A stretch of 38,993 nucleotides of DNA from Acidobacteriota bacterium. GTDB taxonomy: Bacteria; Acidobacteriota; Terriglobia; UBA7540. The stretch is taken from NCBI GenBank assembly GCA_024638215.1, contig JAHEKS010000005.1, positions 1-38,993 on the forward strand. Direction: 5' to 3'. Under the pieces are notes generated by a model that saw only the letters and a list, made by a program, of their open reading frames with translations, had not been told where the DNA came from and ran no database searches. The position numbers and the translations under genes were made by a program. Shown piece by piece: positions 25,105-33,803 of this stretch. Within the stretch, counting starts at the first letter, position 1. Every line of letters begins with the position of its first letter.

Positions 25105-25671
25105 CTATTTTGCGCGGATTTCAACCGGCGTGTTGAGGGGGACCAGTTTCCAGATTTCTTCGATTTCCGGTTTCGTGACCGCGATGCAGCCATTCGTCCA
25201 ATCCACAAGGCGGTGCAAGCTCCCAAGCCAGCCAAGCCCATTCCTGAGACCGTGAATCTCGATGTCGCCGCCGGGCGGCACGCCAAGCTTGGCAGCCCGC
25301 TCACGGTCCTGCGAATTCGGATACGATATGTGAAGAGCCAGGTGGAATCGGCTTGTGGAGACTTTCTTGTCCACAACGTAATCGCCTTCGGGGGTTCGAC
25401 CGTCGCCTTCGCGCTCCTTCGGCCCCTTGCCACCCCGGCCCAACGCAACTTGGTAGCTCTTCAAAACCTTCCCGTGACAAAGCAGCTCCAGGATGTGCTG
25501 TTGTTTCAAAATCAGGATGCCGTCGGCTTGGCGGCATCCACCCTGGTCGGCAGGTCCTGCTCCGGGAGCCCACGCGAAAGCAAAACCGCCAGACAAGAGT
25601 AAGAAGGCAAGGGTCCGCTGGCTGAGCCACGAACGCCGCGTGGTTTCACGAAAGGATTCGACGCTCCTCAC
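25105..25671 (-). CDS. L,D-transpeptidase (YkuD domain, YafK-like)
   Basis: The 188-aa protein has a signal/anchor helix (about 19-36) and a YkuD catalytic domain. H140 ([10 protein letters not shown]) and nucleophile C162 in [11 protein letters not shown] are in the expected places. The usual SHGC is TNGC, as is common in the YafK/ErfK-type group (DWTxGCIAVT). Such enzymes act in the periplasm on peptidoglycan, making 3-3 cross-links or attaching or releasing lipoproteins. GTG 25671 overlaps the stop of the macro-domain gene (GTGA), so translation is coupled. An RTPEGDYVV motif typical of the family is also seen. Confidence 0.86.
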   Translation of the reverse strand: MRSVESFRETTRRSWLSQRTLAFLLLSGGFAFAWAPGAGPADQGGCRQADGILILKQQHILELLCHGKVLKSYQVALGRGGKGPKEREGDGRTPEGDYVVDKKVSTSRFHLALHISYPNSQDRERAAKLGVPPGGDIEIHGLRNGLGWLGSLHRLVDWTNGCIAVTKPEIEEIWKLVPLNTPVEIRAK

Positions 25672-26177
25672 TTCAGCAACTCGGAATAAAGCTGGAAATC
25701 ACGCCCCAGGAAGCAAACGAAGACCACTTTCTCGATGGACTGATTCTTGCCGAGAAACTCGCGCACTTCGCGCACGGCAATTTCCGCGGCGCGCTCCTGC
25801 GGAAAGCCGTAAACCCCGGTCGAAACACACGGGAAGGCGATGGTTTTCACTCCGTTTTCGACCGCGACCTCGAGCGAGCGGCGATAGCAGGAAGCGAGCG
25901 AATCGTCTTCACCGCGCATGCCACCGCCCCACACCGGCCCGACGGTATGAATGACGTGTTTTGCGGGCAGGCGATAGCCCTTGGTGATTTTGGCGTCACC
26001 AGTTGAGCAGCCGCCGAGCGTGCGGCATTCATCAAGGAGCCCACGCCCCGCGGCGCGATGGATGGCGCCGTCCACCCCGCCCCCGCCCAACAGCGACGAG
26101 TTCGCGGCATTGACGATGGCGTCTACTTTCTGTTTCGTGATGTCGCCCTGAAGGACCGAGATGCGGTCGATTTCCAT
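25668..26177 (-). CDS. Macro-domain protein (ADP-ribose / O-acetyl-ADP-ribose hydrolase type)
   Basis: The 169-aa protein is one macro domain of the YmdB/MacroD type. Visible are [20 protein letters not shown], the [14 protein letters not shown] loop that holds the ribose, [23 protein letters not shown] and the phosphate-binding [12 protein letters not shown]. Relatives remove ADP-ribose from proteins or deacetylate O-acetyl-ADP-ribose. It is cytosolic. It leads a two-gene unit with an L,D-transpeptidase overlapping by 4 bp. A TAAAAT at 26193-26188 is a possible -10 box but lacks a good -35. Confidence 0.92.
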   Translation of the reverse strand: MEIDRISVLQGDITKQKVDAIVNAANSSLLGGGGVDGAIHRAAGRGLLDECRTLGGCSTGDAKITKGYRLPAKHVIHTVGPVWGGGMRGEDDSLASCYRRSLEVAVENGVKTIAFPCVSTGVYGFPQERAAEIAVREVREFLGKNQSIEKVVFVCFLGRDFQLYSELLK

Positions 26178-26235
26178 CTCATCGGAGATTTTAGCACGTG
26201 GCGGGTTGCCAGCCCAGGACCGCCCTAATCAGCGC

Positions 26236-28266
26236 TTATGCAGCTTTCCTGCGCAGCGGCAGCCGGATGAGGACATAGGCAATGATGGCGAAGGCAGCCA
26301 GCGAAATCCATCCGCCGAGCCTGGGGAGGAAGCTGAGCTGGTCGGCGCCCGTAATCCAATGCGTGAACGAGCCGCCTTTGGGAAAGATGGCGGCCAGCAC
26401 GATGCCCATGATCGCTTCGCCGGCGATGAACCCCGAGGCGAGCAGCGTGCCGCGTTCGTCGTACTTGGCTTTGCCCTCGGCATCCAGCTTTTGGCGGCGC
26501 GCGATCGAATCCGCCAGCCACTTGATCACGCCGCCGACAAAAATCGCTGAAGTGGTTTCAAGTGGCAGGTACATTCCGACCGCGATGAGCATGGGCGAAG
26601 GCGCGTTGATCATGACGAGTGCGATGCCGAACACGCAACCGATCAGGAGCAGGCCCCAGGCCATCTGGCCGCCGACGATTCCCTGCGCGAGCTGGGCCAT
26701 CAGGCCCGCTTGCGGCGCGGGCAGCTCGCGCCCGCCGATGCCGCCGCTCGCGCGATAGGCTTCGTCGAGGAGATAGATAGGCACCAGGAGAAAGAACGCC
26801 ACGGCCGAGACGGCGAGCACTTCGACCACTTCCATTTTCCAAGGCGTGCCGCCCAACAGGTACCCGGCCTTCAGGTCCTGGATCAGACTGCCCGAAACGC
26901 AGCACGCGCAGCAGACAACCGAGGCCACGCCCAGCACCGCGGCCACCCCGCCCAGCCCCTTGACGCCGATCGCGACCATCAGGACGGCAGCGATGAAGAG
27001 CGCGGCGAGGGTCAGCCCCGAGACCGGCTGGTTGGAAGAGCCGACCAGGCCGACCAGATACCCGCCCACGGCGGAAAGGAAGAATCCGCTCACCGTCATG
27101 ACGACGGCGGCCAGAATCGCCGGACCCCAGGCATTCGCGAAATGGTAATAGATGAATGTAATCGGAATGACAAGGGCAATAATCGCAGTGATAACCCATT
27201 TGATGGGGATATCAATATCGAGCCGCGTGACCAGCGCGCCGGCGCCCGCTTTCAGGTGCGAAGCCTCAAAAGCGCCGCGCACCGAGCGTAGGATGGACTC
27301 GCGCATGGAGTAGAGTGTGTAGACAGCGCCCACCAGCATCGCGCCGACGGCGATGGGCCGCACCACGTTGTACCAGACGGCGTAGCTGACCACGTCCCAG
27401 GACGCCGTGCCGCCCATCGTCGCGCCCAGCCGCGTGGGCAGGTCGGGATCCACAAACAGGATGAGCGGAATCAATACCAGCCAGGCGATCACGCCGCCGG
27501 AGAAATTGATGGCCGCCAGGCGCGGGCCGATGATGTAACCGATGCCGATCAGCGCCGGTGAAGCTGAGGGCGTGTTGTAAGCCGCGCCGCCCGTGTAAGC
27601 GACGGTTCCGACCGTCTTGTCGCCATAGAAATAGTTGATGACAGACTTGGGAAAGTGCACGAACCCGCTGACCGAGTCTCTGAAGACTTGAATGCCGCGC
27701 TCGTCTTTGAAAAACTGGAGAAGCCCGCCCAGCCCGAGCGCGCCGAAAACGTATTTGGGAGCGTCGGCCGCGCCCGCCTGGCCGGCCTTGACGATCTCCG
27801 CGCTGGCGGTGCTCTCGGGAAACGGGAGGTCGGTGGAATCCACGCAAAGCGGCCGTCGCAGTATGATGATGAAGAAGACGCCGAGCAATCCGCCCGCCAG
27901 CAGAATAAAGCTGCCCACCCAGAAGTGGCTGCGAAGGTTGGTCCACAGCCGCTGGCCGCCCACGTGCACCATCATGAAGGCGGGAATGGTGAAGATGGCG
28001 CCGGCCACCAGCGCTTCGCCCACCGAGGCCGCGGTGCGGGTGATGTTCTGCTCCAGCACGCCGCCGCGGAAGAACGGCAGCCGGAAGAGCGCGATGGCGA
28101 TCACCGCGGCGGGAATCGTCGCGGCCACGGTCTGCCCCGCCTTCATGCCCAGGTAGGCGTTGGCGGCGCCGAAAATCGCCGCCATGATGATGCCCGCCAT
28201 CACCGCCTTGAGGGTGAATTCGGGTTCTTTCGAATCGTGGGGCACGTAGGGCTTAAATTCGGGCAA
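26236..28266 (-). CDS. OPT-family oligopeptide transporter
   Basis: The 676-aa protein has about 14-16 predicted membrane helices and the OPT family blocks: ANAYLGMKAGQTVAATIPAAV near the N-terminus, PFPESTASAEIVKAGQ, and a late GFIAGEAIMGIVLAAI. OPT carriers import oligopeptides or metal chelates with protons across the inner membrane. It is downstream of an M20 dipeptidase gene on the same strand (75 bp apart), which supports peptide uptake followed by hydrolysis. ATG 28266 has a very good Shine-Dalgarno (GGAGGAGA). A palindrome sits between the two genes. Peptide versus metal-chelate substrate cannot be decided here. Confidence 0.93.
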   Translation of the reverse strand: MPEFKPYVPHDSKEPEFTLKAVMAGIIMAAIFGAANAYLGMKAGQTVAATIPAAVIAIALFRLPFFRGGVLEQNITRTAASVGEALVAGAIFTIPAFMMVHVGGQRLWTNLRSHFWVGSFILLAGGLLGVFFIIILRRPLCVDSTDLPFPESTASAEIVKAGQAGAADAPKYVFGALGLGGLLQFFKDERGIQVFRDSVSGFVHFPKSVINYFYGDKTVGTVAYTGGAAYNTPSASPALIGIGYIIGPRLAAINFSGGVIAWLVLIPLILFVDPDLPTRLGATMGGTASWDVVSYAVWYNVVRPIAVGAMLVGAVYTLYSMRESILRSVRGAFEASHLKAGAGALVTRLDIDIPIKWVITAIIALVIPITFIYYHFANAWGPAILAAVVMTVSGFFLSAVGGYLVGLVGSSNQPVSGLTLAALFIAAVLMVAIGVKGLGGVAAVLGVASVVCCACCVSGSLIQDLKAGYLLGGTPWKMEVVEVLAVSAVAFFLLVPIYLLDEAYRASGGIGGRELPAPQAGLMAQLAQGIVGGQMAWGLLLIGCVFGIALVMINAPSPMLIAVGMYLPLETTSAIFVGGVIKWLADSIARRQKLDAEGKAKYDERGTLLASGFIAGEAIMGIVLAAIFPKGGSFTHWITGADQLSFLPRLGGWISLAAFAIIAYVLIRLPLRRKAA

Positions 28267-28284
28267 TGTTCTCCTCCTGAAACT

Positions 28285-28313
28285 GTAGGGGCGGGTTTCG
28301 AACCCGCCCTTAC
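28285..28313. repeat. Short interspersed palindrome, copy 2
   Basis: GTAGGGGCGGGTTT followed by CGAACCCGCCCTTAC forms a GC-rich hairpin between the M20 and OPT genes. It is the same type as the copy at 14205-14233. In RNA it would make a stable stem between two genes of one transcript, without a U-run. Confidence 0.7.
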
Positions 28314-28341
28314 ACGACCTGAGTGCGAGACTGGAACGTTC

Positions 28342-29718
28342 CTATTGCCCCAGCAATTCCAGATACCGTCCCACCGCCTCGATGCCGCGATAGAAATTCG
28401 GCAGGTGGAATTTCTCATTGGGTGCGTGGAGATTGTCGTCGGGCAAGCCAAAGCCCATCATGACGCAGGGAATTTTCAAGCAGTCCTGGATTTGGCCGAC
28501 CACCGGAATCGAGCCGCCCGAGCGCATGTAAACGGTCTTCTTGTGGAAGACCTGCTCCATGGCTTGGGCGGCGTCGGCGACGAAGGGGCTCTCCGTCGAA
28601 ACCACCGTGGCCGGAGCCGAGCTGAGCAAGCGAATCTTGGTGGTGATGCCCTTTGGGGTAATCTTCTTCACATAAGACGTATATTGTTTGTAAACCTCTT
28701 TAGGATTCATGTCGGGCACCAGGCGCATGGAAATTTTGGCCGTGGAGACGGCCGGAATGACGGTCTTGGCGCCTTCGCCGGTGAAGCCGCCGCGAAAGCC
28801 GTGCACCTCCAGCGTGGGCCGCGCCCAGGTGCGTTCGAGCACCGAGTAGCCTTTCTCTCCGGTCAGGGCCGTGCCGCCGATCTCATTTTTCAGGTATTTC
28901 TTTTCGTTAAAAGGCAATTTCTTCCAGGCGGCGAGTTCCGCCTTACTCGGTTTCTTGACACGCTTGTAGAATCCGGGAATCCGAATCTTGCCATCCGGGC
29001 CTTTGAGCCCGGTGACGATTTCCGCCAGCGCCTGCATGGGATTCGCGGCCGCGCCGCCATAAACGCCCGAATGCAGGTCCTGCTTGGCGGCGCGGGCTTC
29101 GAGCTCGGTGTAAACCAGCCCGCGTATGCCGGTGGTGATGGTGGGCAATTCCGGCGCGAACATCTCCGTGTCGCAGACGAGCGCCGCGGTGGCCTGCAGG
29201 CGCTCGGGACGCGAGCACACGTATTGTTCAATGTGCTCACCGCCCACCTCTTCTTCGCCTTCAATGAGGAATTTGACGTTGATGGGCAGCTTCCCTTCCG
29301 CTTTCAGAAATCCTTCCACGGCTTTGAGAAGCAGATACGTCTGCCCCTTGTCGTCCACCGCTCCGCGCGCGTAGATGTTGTCGTTGCGGATGTCGGGCTC
29401 AAACGGGGGCGAGATCCACTCCTCCAGCGGGTCGGGCGGCTGGACGTCGTAGTGGCCGTAGATGAGCAGCGTCGGCTTGCCGTCCGCCTTCAGCCACTCC
29501 GCGTAGACGAGCGGGTGCTGGCCTTCCTTGCCTTCGAGAATCTCCACGCCCTCCATGCCCATGCCGCGCAACTCCGCGGCCAGGAATTCCGCCGCGCGAC
29601 GGATGTCCGCTTTGTGCTCGGCCAAGGTCGAGATGCTGGGGATACGGAGGAAATCCTTAAACCCTTCCAGAAACTTATCGCGATTCGCATGGTAGTACTC
29701 AAATGTTGCAGTCGCCAT
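28342..29718 (-). CDS. M20-family metallodipeptidase
   Basis: The 458-aa zinc peptidase has the M20 ligand set: H89 and D91 in YGHYDVQPPDP, D122 in GAVDDKGQ, E156/E157 in EGEEEVGG, the Asp of VCDTEMF and the His near the end in NEKFHLPNF. A dimerisation domain lies between (about 200-330). The domain pattern is that of cytosolic dipeptidases (carnosinase/PepV-like group), with no signal peptide. ATG 29718 is preferred (ATG 29721 directly precedes it); GGGAG lies upstream. A promoter is predicted at 29802-29830. With the downstream OPT transporter it forms a likely peptide-use operon. Confidence 0.92.
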   Translation of the reverse strand: MATATFEYYHANRDKFLEGFKDFLRIPSISTLAEHKADIRRAAEFLAAELRGMGMEGVEILEGKEGQHPLVYAEWLKADGKPTLLIYGHYDVQPPDPLEEWISPPFEPDIRNDNIYARGAVDDKGQTYLLLKAVEGFLKAEGKLPINVKFLIEGEEEVGGEHIEQYVCSRPERLQATAALVCDTEMFAPELPTITTGIRGLVYTELEARAAKQDLHSGVYGGAAANPMQALAEIVTGLKGPDGKIRIPGFYKRVKKPSKAELAAWKKLPFNEKKYLKNEIGGTALTGEKGYSVLERTWARPTLEVHGFRGGFTGEGAKTVIPAVSTAKISMRLVPDMNPKEVYKQYTSYVKKITPKGITTKIRLLSSAPATVVSTESPFVADAAQAMEQVFHKKTVYMRSGGSIPVVGQIQDCLKIPCVMMGFGLPDDNLHAPNEKFHLPNFYRGIEAVGRYLELLGQ

Positions 29719-29801
29719 CATTTCTCTCCCTTACGGATGATTTCGAGCCGGCTGGCGAGCGGCGGTCGCGGCTTACTCAGCCGAGTCTTAGAAAACATCG
29801 C

Positions 29802-29830
29802 AGTGTACACCCCGCAGGCGGCAGGGTCAA
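29802..29830 (-). promoter_or_regulatory. Promoter of the M20-OPT operon
   Basis: On the minus strand TTGACC (29830-29825) and TACACT (29807-29802) are separated by 17 bp. The -35 box overlaps the end of the upstream phosphatidyltransferase gene. The leader to the M20 start is about 75 nt and contains a small hairpin. Confidence 0.5.
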
Positions 29831-30423
29831 TTTGGGGGCTCGCCAGGAGGATCGGCCGGGCGAGCGCTCGGCTCGTGATGCCCGTAGCGGCGCTGGACGA
29901 CCAGGAGGTAATGAACGCCCGAGGCGACCGTCGCGGCAGCCACCACGTATGTGCAAACCTCGACCAGCAGCTCACGAACAAACGGAACGTGGACCTGATA
30001 AGAAACAGCCACAAACACGGTTGCGACCTGGCATACCGTCGAAATCTTGCCCAGAACGGTGGGGCGAAACGGCCGGTACCCCACCACCAGGCTGATCAGA
30101 AGAGCGGTCATGATGATGGCCACGTCGCGGCTGAGGACCAGGATAGTCAGCCACCAGGGCAGCGCGTCGCGGAAAGCCAGGACTACAAAGGCCGTGCCGA
30201 GCAGCAGCTTGTCGGCAATGGGATCGAGGGCGATCCCGAGAGGAGATTCCTCGTGAAAGACACGCGCCACCAGACCGTCCACCACGTCCGACAAGGCGGC
30301 ACCCAGCAGAATCGCCAGCGCCCAGCCGTAATTCCGGCTGACTTCGAAAATCGCAAACAGCGGAACGAAGACCAGCCGCAAGATGGTGATCTGGTTGGCA
30401 GGGGTCAAAGTGCGCGAGGCCAT
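29827..30423 (-). CDS. CDP-alcohol phosphatidyltransferase (PgsA-like)
   Basis: The 198-aa membrane protein carries the CDP-alcohol phosphotransferase signature in SDVVDGLVARVFHEESPLGI and the following DPIADK: D46, D49, G50, A53, R54, G63, D67 and D71. It has about five or six membrane helices. Family members join a CDP-diacylglycerol to glycerol-3-phosphate, inositol or other alcohols; PgsA (phosphatidylglycerophosphate synthase) is the most likely role from size and the NQITILRLVFVPLF N-terminus. The C-terminal tail is Pro-rich and hydrophilic. The upstream 96 bp contain a small GGGG...CCCC hairpin and no clear promoter. Confidence 0.85.
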   Translation of the reverse strand: MASRTLTPANQITILRLVFVPLFAIFEVSRNYGWALAILLGAALSDVVDGLVARVFHEESPLGIALDPIADKLLLGTAFVVLAFRDALPWWLTILVLSRDVAIIMTALLISLVVGYRPFRPTVLGKISTVCQVATVFVAVSYQVHVPFVRELLVEVCTYVVAAATVASGVHYLLVVQRRYGHHEPSARPADPPGEPPN

Positions 30424-30519
30424 GTTGTTGCCGCTACGAAAGCCACAGGATTTCCAGACGGCCCATCAATTGCTGAACGTGCCCAACGGGTCGGGGGCTC
30501 GTCCCCAGGGCAGGAAGAA

Positions 30520-30837
30520 TCAAATCCGGGAAGACTCAAGGCCCAGATATTCTCGCACCGTCAATCCGATTTTGGCGCGAAAGCGGTCGGCAAGCGACGG
30601 GATGCTGCCGCTGGGCTCGTCCTGCGCGATCCGCTCGACGCGGTGCATGGGGTAAAAAACGGTCGCCAAACCGACGGTCGCTTCCTCATGGTCCAGGAGC
30701 TGGCGAAGAAAGTCGTCAAAGGACGCCAGATCGATGCCGCGCACGGTCACGCCTGCGGAATTCAGAGCCAGAAGCTGTCCCCAGATTTTCTCTTTCGGCG
30801 AAGACAGACTGACAATCACGATGGCATTGATTTCCAC
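30520..30837 (-). CDS. Small conserved-looking hypothetical protein, possibly Sm-like
   Basis: The 105-aa protein starts at GTG 30837 with GAGG six bases upstream. It begins with strand-rich sequence (NAIVIVSLSSPKEKIWGQLL, ALNSAGVTVRGID), continues through FDDFLRQL and TVFYPMHRVERIAQDE, and ends with a helical part. The pattern of a bent five-strand small barrel with a late FYPMHRVERI strand recalls Sm/Hfq-type folds, but this is only a structural guess. I cannot name a family. A promoter candidate lies at 30896-30924. No membrane helix or signal peptide is seen. It sits between the DUF1684 gene and the phosphatidyltransferase gene. Confidence 0.65.
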   Translation of the reverse strand: MEINAIVIVSLSSPKEKIWGQLLALNSAGVTVRGIDLASFDDFLRQLLDHEEATVGLATVFYPMHRVERIAQDEPSGSIPSLADRFRAKIGLTVREYLGLESSRI

Positions 30838-30895
30838 GGCTAACCTCGCGCCGAGCCGCGGCTCATCTTCGGGCCGCGGTCCCGAACTCTCGACC

Positions 30896-30924
30896 AAGAT
30901 ACGCCGGAAACCTCGCGAAGTAAA
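30896..30924 (-). promoter_or_regulatory. Possible promoter for the small Sm-like gene
   Basis: On the minus strand TTTACT (30924-30919) and TATCTT (30901-30896) are separated by 17 bp, about 60 bp before GTG 30837. Confidence 0.35.
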
Positions 30925-30939
30925 CCCGCCGCGCCAGGT

Positions 30940-31809
30940 TCAGTGTCCGTAGCGAAGCTCTCCCGCTTCGAGGCGGATCGGGAGATGATTTTCCGCCGGC
31001 GGCAGCGGACAAGTTGCGTAAGGCGTGAACGCGCAGGGCGGATTGAAGGCCTTGTTGAAATCCAGGATAACTTTGTCGCCGTTTTTTGGCATTTCGGCAT
31101 AAAGGAAACGTCCGGGCGGATAAGTCTCCTTGCCGGAAGTCAGGTCCTTGAAGATGAAGAACAGGAAACCGTCCTCTTCAATCGGATCGAGCCGGCAATC
31201 GCGGCCGTTGAGCCTGAATTCGACGTAACCCGGACTCGGCTCTTCCGACGTATCGCCGAGGATATTCAGAACCGGTATCTTCTTGGGCGGATTGTAAGGA
31301 ACAAACCTGGCCTCGACGCGGTACGCTTCGTTGATGGGGAAGTATTTGAGGCCGGTGAATTCCTTTCGCCTTTCGCTGTTGCGGTCCTTGAGGCGTATGC
31401 CGAAGCGCGTACCGCGCTGAATGACAAACATGGTCAGAGCGCCAACTTGGAGGATATCGGGTTTGCCTGAAGTATCCGGCTTGAGGGCCGCGGTGGCGGC
31501 CGGCTTGCCGTCCACGGTCACCTTGGCGCCCGGCGCGGCTTCAAAGGTCGTCGCCCTGTTGTGGAACTCGAAGGTGCCGAGGTGCGCCGGCGCCGACCCC
31601 TTGGGCAACACCATGTCGTTTCCTGGCGCCGCGCCCACCGTGTTCTTCCCTTCCTTCAGCCAGAACAAGCCCGCCACCGTCAGCCAGCCGTCGTCCGCGG
31701 TGAGCGCGCGAACGCGCCGCTCGCGCCACTGCTCGATCTGCGCTTTGTAATTCGGCTGACCTGGTGCCGCCAGAAGGACCATGAAAGCTGCAAGGAGTAT
31801 TTTGGACAT
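30940..31809 (-). CDS. DUF1684 exported protein
   Basis: The 289-aa protein has a short signal peptide (about 1-18) and a DUF1684 domain filling the rest. The typical start is present (IEQWRERRVRALTADDGWLTVAG, then FWLKEGKNTVG), together with the terminal block FNPPCAFTPYATCPLPP followed by NHLPIRLEAGE. The function of DUF1684 proteins is unknown. It lies 52 bp downstream of the CoA-transferase B gene on the same strand. No usable Shine-Dalgarno is visible before ATG 31809. Confidence 0.85.
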   Translation of the reverse strand: MSKILLAAFMVLLAAPGQPNYKAQIEQWRERRVRALTADDGWLTVAGLFWLKEGKNTVGAAPGNDMVLPKGSAPAHLGTFEFHNRATTFEAAPGAKVTVDGKPAATAALKPDTSGKPDILQVGALTMFVIQRGTRFGIRLKDRNSERRKEFTGLKYFPINEAYRVEARFVPYNPPKKIPVLNILGDTSEEPSPGYVEFRLNGRDCRLDPIEEDGFLFFIFKDLTSGKETYPPGRFLYAEMPKNGDKVILDFNKAFNPPCAFTPYATCPLPPAENHLPIRLEAGELRYGH

Positions 31810-31861
31810 TGGTATAGGCTCGGTGAGTTGGATCGCCGCCCTGCTCGTCCGCCGGACGTCT

Positions 31862-32524
31862 CTAAACCGAGATCCTCTTCAAGCCGGGACTGACGCTTAG
31901 CGCGGCTTCCGTGGCATTCTGCACGGCCTCGACGGTGGTCTCCGGCGCAATCTCCGCCAGCGTCAGACCCTCCGGCGTGACCTCGATCACGGCTAGATCG
32001 GTGACAATCGTGTCCACGACGCCCGCGCCGGTCAAAGGCAGGGTGCACTTCCTCAGGATTTTCGGCTTGCCGTCGCGCGTGGTGTGTTCCATGGCGGCGA
32101 TGACGCGCTTGGCCCCGGCCACCAGGTCCATCGCGCCGCCCATGCCCTTCACCACTTTGCCGGGAATCATCCAGTTGGCCAGGTTGCCGCGCTCGTCCAC
32201 TTCCATCGCGCCGAGCACCGTCAGGTCAATGTGCCCGCCGCGAATCATGGCGAAGGAATCAGCGCTGGAAAAATAGGAAGTGCCGGGAATTTCCGTCACC
32301 GTCTCCTTGCCGGCGTTGATCAAGTCGGCGTCCTCGCCGCCTTCGAAGGGATACGGCCCCACTCCGAGCATGCCGTTTTCCGATTGCAGCACCACTTCGA
32401 TCCCGGGCGGCACATAATTCGCCACCAAGGTCGGAATGCCGATGCCCAGGTTGACGTAGTAACCGTCTCTCAATTCCTGTGCGATGCGGCGGGCGATGAG
32501 TTCTCGTTTATCCATGTCCGGCAT
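31862..32524 (-). CDS. scoB: 3-oxoacid CoA-transferase subunit B
   Basis: The 220-aa protein is the beta subunit of a succinyl-CoA:3-ketoacid (or acetate/butyrate-type) CoA-transferase. The catalytic glutamate is in [14 protein letters not shown]. Other family blocks are [32 protein letters not shown], and [18 protein letters not shown]. The start is ATG 32524, 8 bp after the alpha-subunit stop; ATG 32515 is an alternative. The frame is open further upstream to 32764, but that part is the shadow of subunit A. With subunit A it moves CoA between acyl-CoA and ketoacids in ketone-body or short-chain fatty-acid use. Substrate is inferred from the family only. Confidence 0.93.
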   Translation of the reverse strand: MPDMDKRELIARRIAQELRDGYYVNLGIGIPTLVANYVPPGIEVVLQSENGMLGVGPYPFEGGEDADLINAGKETVTEIPGTSYFSSADSFAMIRGGHIDLTVLGAMEVDERGNLANWMIPGKVVKGMGGAMDLVAGAKRVIAAMEHTTRDGKPKILRKCTLPLTGAGVVDTIVTDLAVIEVTPEGLTLAEIAPETTVEAVQNATEAALSVSPGLKRISV

Positions 32525-32532
32525 GCGGCCCG

Positions 32533-33231
32533 CTAAGGCCGCTTCCTCACGGTCCGTTTTTCGATGCGCTTTTCGAAGGCAGCGCCCTGGAAAATCCGCT
32601 TGACGTAAACGCCCGGCGTCACCACGCAGTTGGGATCGAGCTGGCCGAGTTCGACCAGTTCCTCGACCTCCGCAATCGTCACCCGGGCGGCCGTGGCCAT
32701 CACCGGGTTGAAATTGCGCGCCGTGCGGCGATAGACCAGGTTTCCCCAGCGGTCGCCCTTCCACGCTTTGACGAAGGCGAAATCGGCTTTCAATCCGCGC
32801 TCGAGCAGATACTTGCGCCCGTCGAACTCGCGGACGTCCTTGCCTTCCGCGACGACGGTGCCGAAGCCCGTCGGAGTGTAAAATCCCGCGATGCCCGCGC
32901 CACCGGCGCGGATGCGCTCGGAGAACGTTCCCTGCGGATTCAGTTCAAGATCAATGGCGCCTTTGAGCGCCAAGTCTTCCAGAACCTTGTTTTCGCCGAC
33001 GTAACTTCCGATCAGCTTTTTGATTTGCCCTGTCCGCAGCAGAATGCCTAGGCCGAATTCGTTCACGCCCGCATTGTTGCTGATGATGGTGAGGTTCCTG
33101 GTTCCTTTGCGATGCAGCGCCCGGATGAGGTTTTCCGGAATCCCGCACAGGCCGAAGCCGCCCACCATGATGCTCGAGCCGTCCTGAACGTCGGCGATGG
33201 CGGCTTCGGCGCTGGGAAAGACTTTGTTCAA
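32533..33231 (-). CDS. scoA: 3-oxoacid CoA-transferase subunit A
   Basis: The 232-aa protein is the alpha subunit of the same CoA-transferase. It has the CoA-binding glycine-rich motif [45 protein letters not shown] and FYTPTGFGT. Length is normal. The gene order A then B with 8 bp between matches the scoAB operons of many bacteria. It lies 30 bp downstream of the DinB-like gene. Confidence 0.94.
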   Translation of the reverse strand: MNKVFPSAEAAIADVQDGSSIMVGGFGLCGIPENLIRALHRKGTRNLTIISNNAGVNEFGLGILLRTGQIKKLIGSYVGENKVLEDLALKGAIDLELNPQGTFSERIRAGGAGIAGFYTPTGFGTVVAEGKDVREFDGRKYLLERGLKADFAFVKAWKGDRWGNLVYRRTARNFNPVMATAARVTIAEVEELVELGQLDPNCVVTPGVYVKRIFQGAAFEKRIEKRTVRKRP

Positions 33232-33261
33232 CGGAAATCCTGCGGTACCGGGATTACTCGC

Positions 33262-33786
33262 TCAGGCCAGATGGTAGAACTTCTGCATATTGCCCATTCG
33301 CGGCCAGAGCGCGTAGCGCTTGACTTCCAGAATCTGCTTCAGGTGTCCGAGATCGTGGAACGCCCACTCGTAGATCATCTCGCCGGCGGTGATCTCCCCG
33401 ACGGTTTGATGATGACCCACGCGCCTGAGTTGCGCAGGCTTGAGGGTCCGGAGCCAGCGAACATTCGCGCGGCGCTGGCGGGTGAAACTCGTCAGCGACC
33501 GCAACGGGTCTTTCCGGTCATATCGTAACTCGACGGCGCGCTTTTCCTGGTCGAAAGGCTCGAGCGACGGTTCATCCTGCTCGATCATCGCCGCGACCCG
33601 CGCCCGCATGCCCAGTTCCTCCACGTCGTCCAGGTGCGCCAGGATTTCCTGCACCGACCACTTGCCTGCGGCAGGGCGCGCCTTCATCTGGCGCGGCGAC
33701 ATCGAGGAAATTTCACGGCGCACCTTCTCCGGTGTCGCGGCGAGTATCGCCAAAACTTCCTGGTAAGACCATTCCATAATCGGCAA
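33262..33786 (-). CDS. DinB-like (DinB_2) putative metal-binding protein
   Basis: The 174-aa protein is a four-helix-bundle DinB-like protein. The likely metal-binding histidines are in EILAHLDDVEE and FHDLGHLKQI; a HH pair is in VGHHQTVGE. The GKWSVQEILAHL segment is typical. DinB-like proteins include thiol-dependent transferases and damage-induced proteins; the specific reaction is unknown. It is 17 bp after the M48 gene stop and probably part of the same transcript. Confidence 0.85.
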   Translation of the reverse strand: MPIMEWSYQEVLAILAATPEKVRREISSMSPRQMKARPAAGKWSVQEILAHLDDVEELGMRARVAAMIEQDEPSLEPFDQEKRAVELRYDRKDPLRSLTSFTRQRRANVRWLRTLKPAQLRRVGHHQTVGEITAGEMIYEWAFHDLGHLKQILEVKRYALWPRMGNMQKFYHLA

Positions 33787-33803
33787 GACCTTCGACGGTC
33801 CCT

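Noticed and set aside
27655-30843. 1062-codon open frame on the plus strand opposite OPT, M20 and phosphatidyltransferase genes
   Set aside because: Composition is that of an antisense shadow, and it crosses three real genes and their promoters.
32525-32764. Extension of the CoA-transferase B frame upstream to 32764
   Set aside because: The extra 80 residues overlap subunit A in another frame and do not resemble the family; the start at 32524 is normal.
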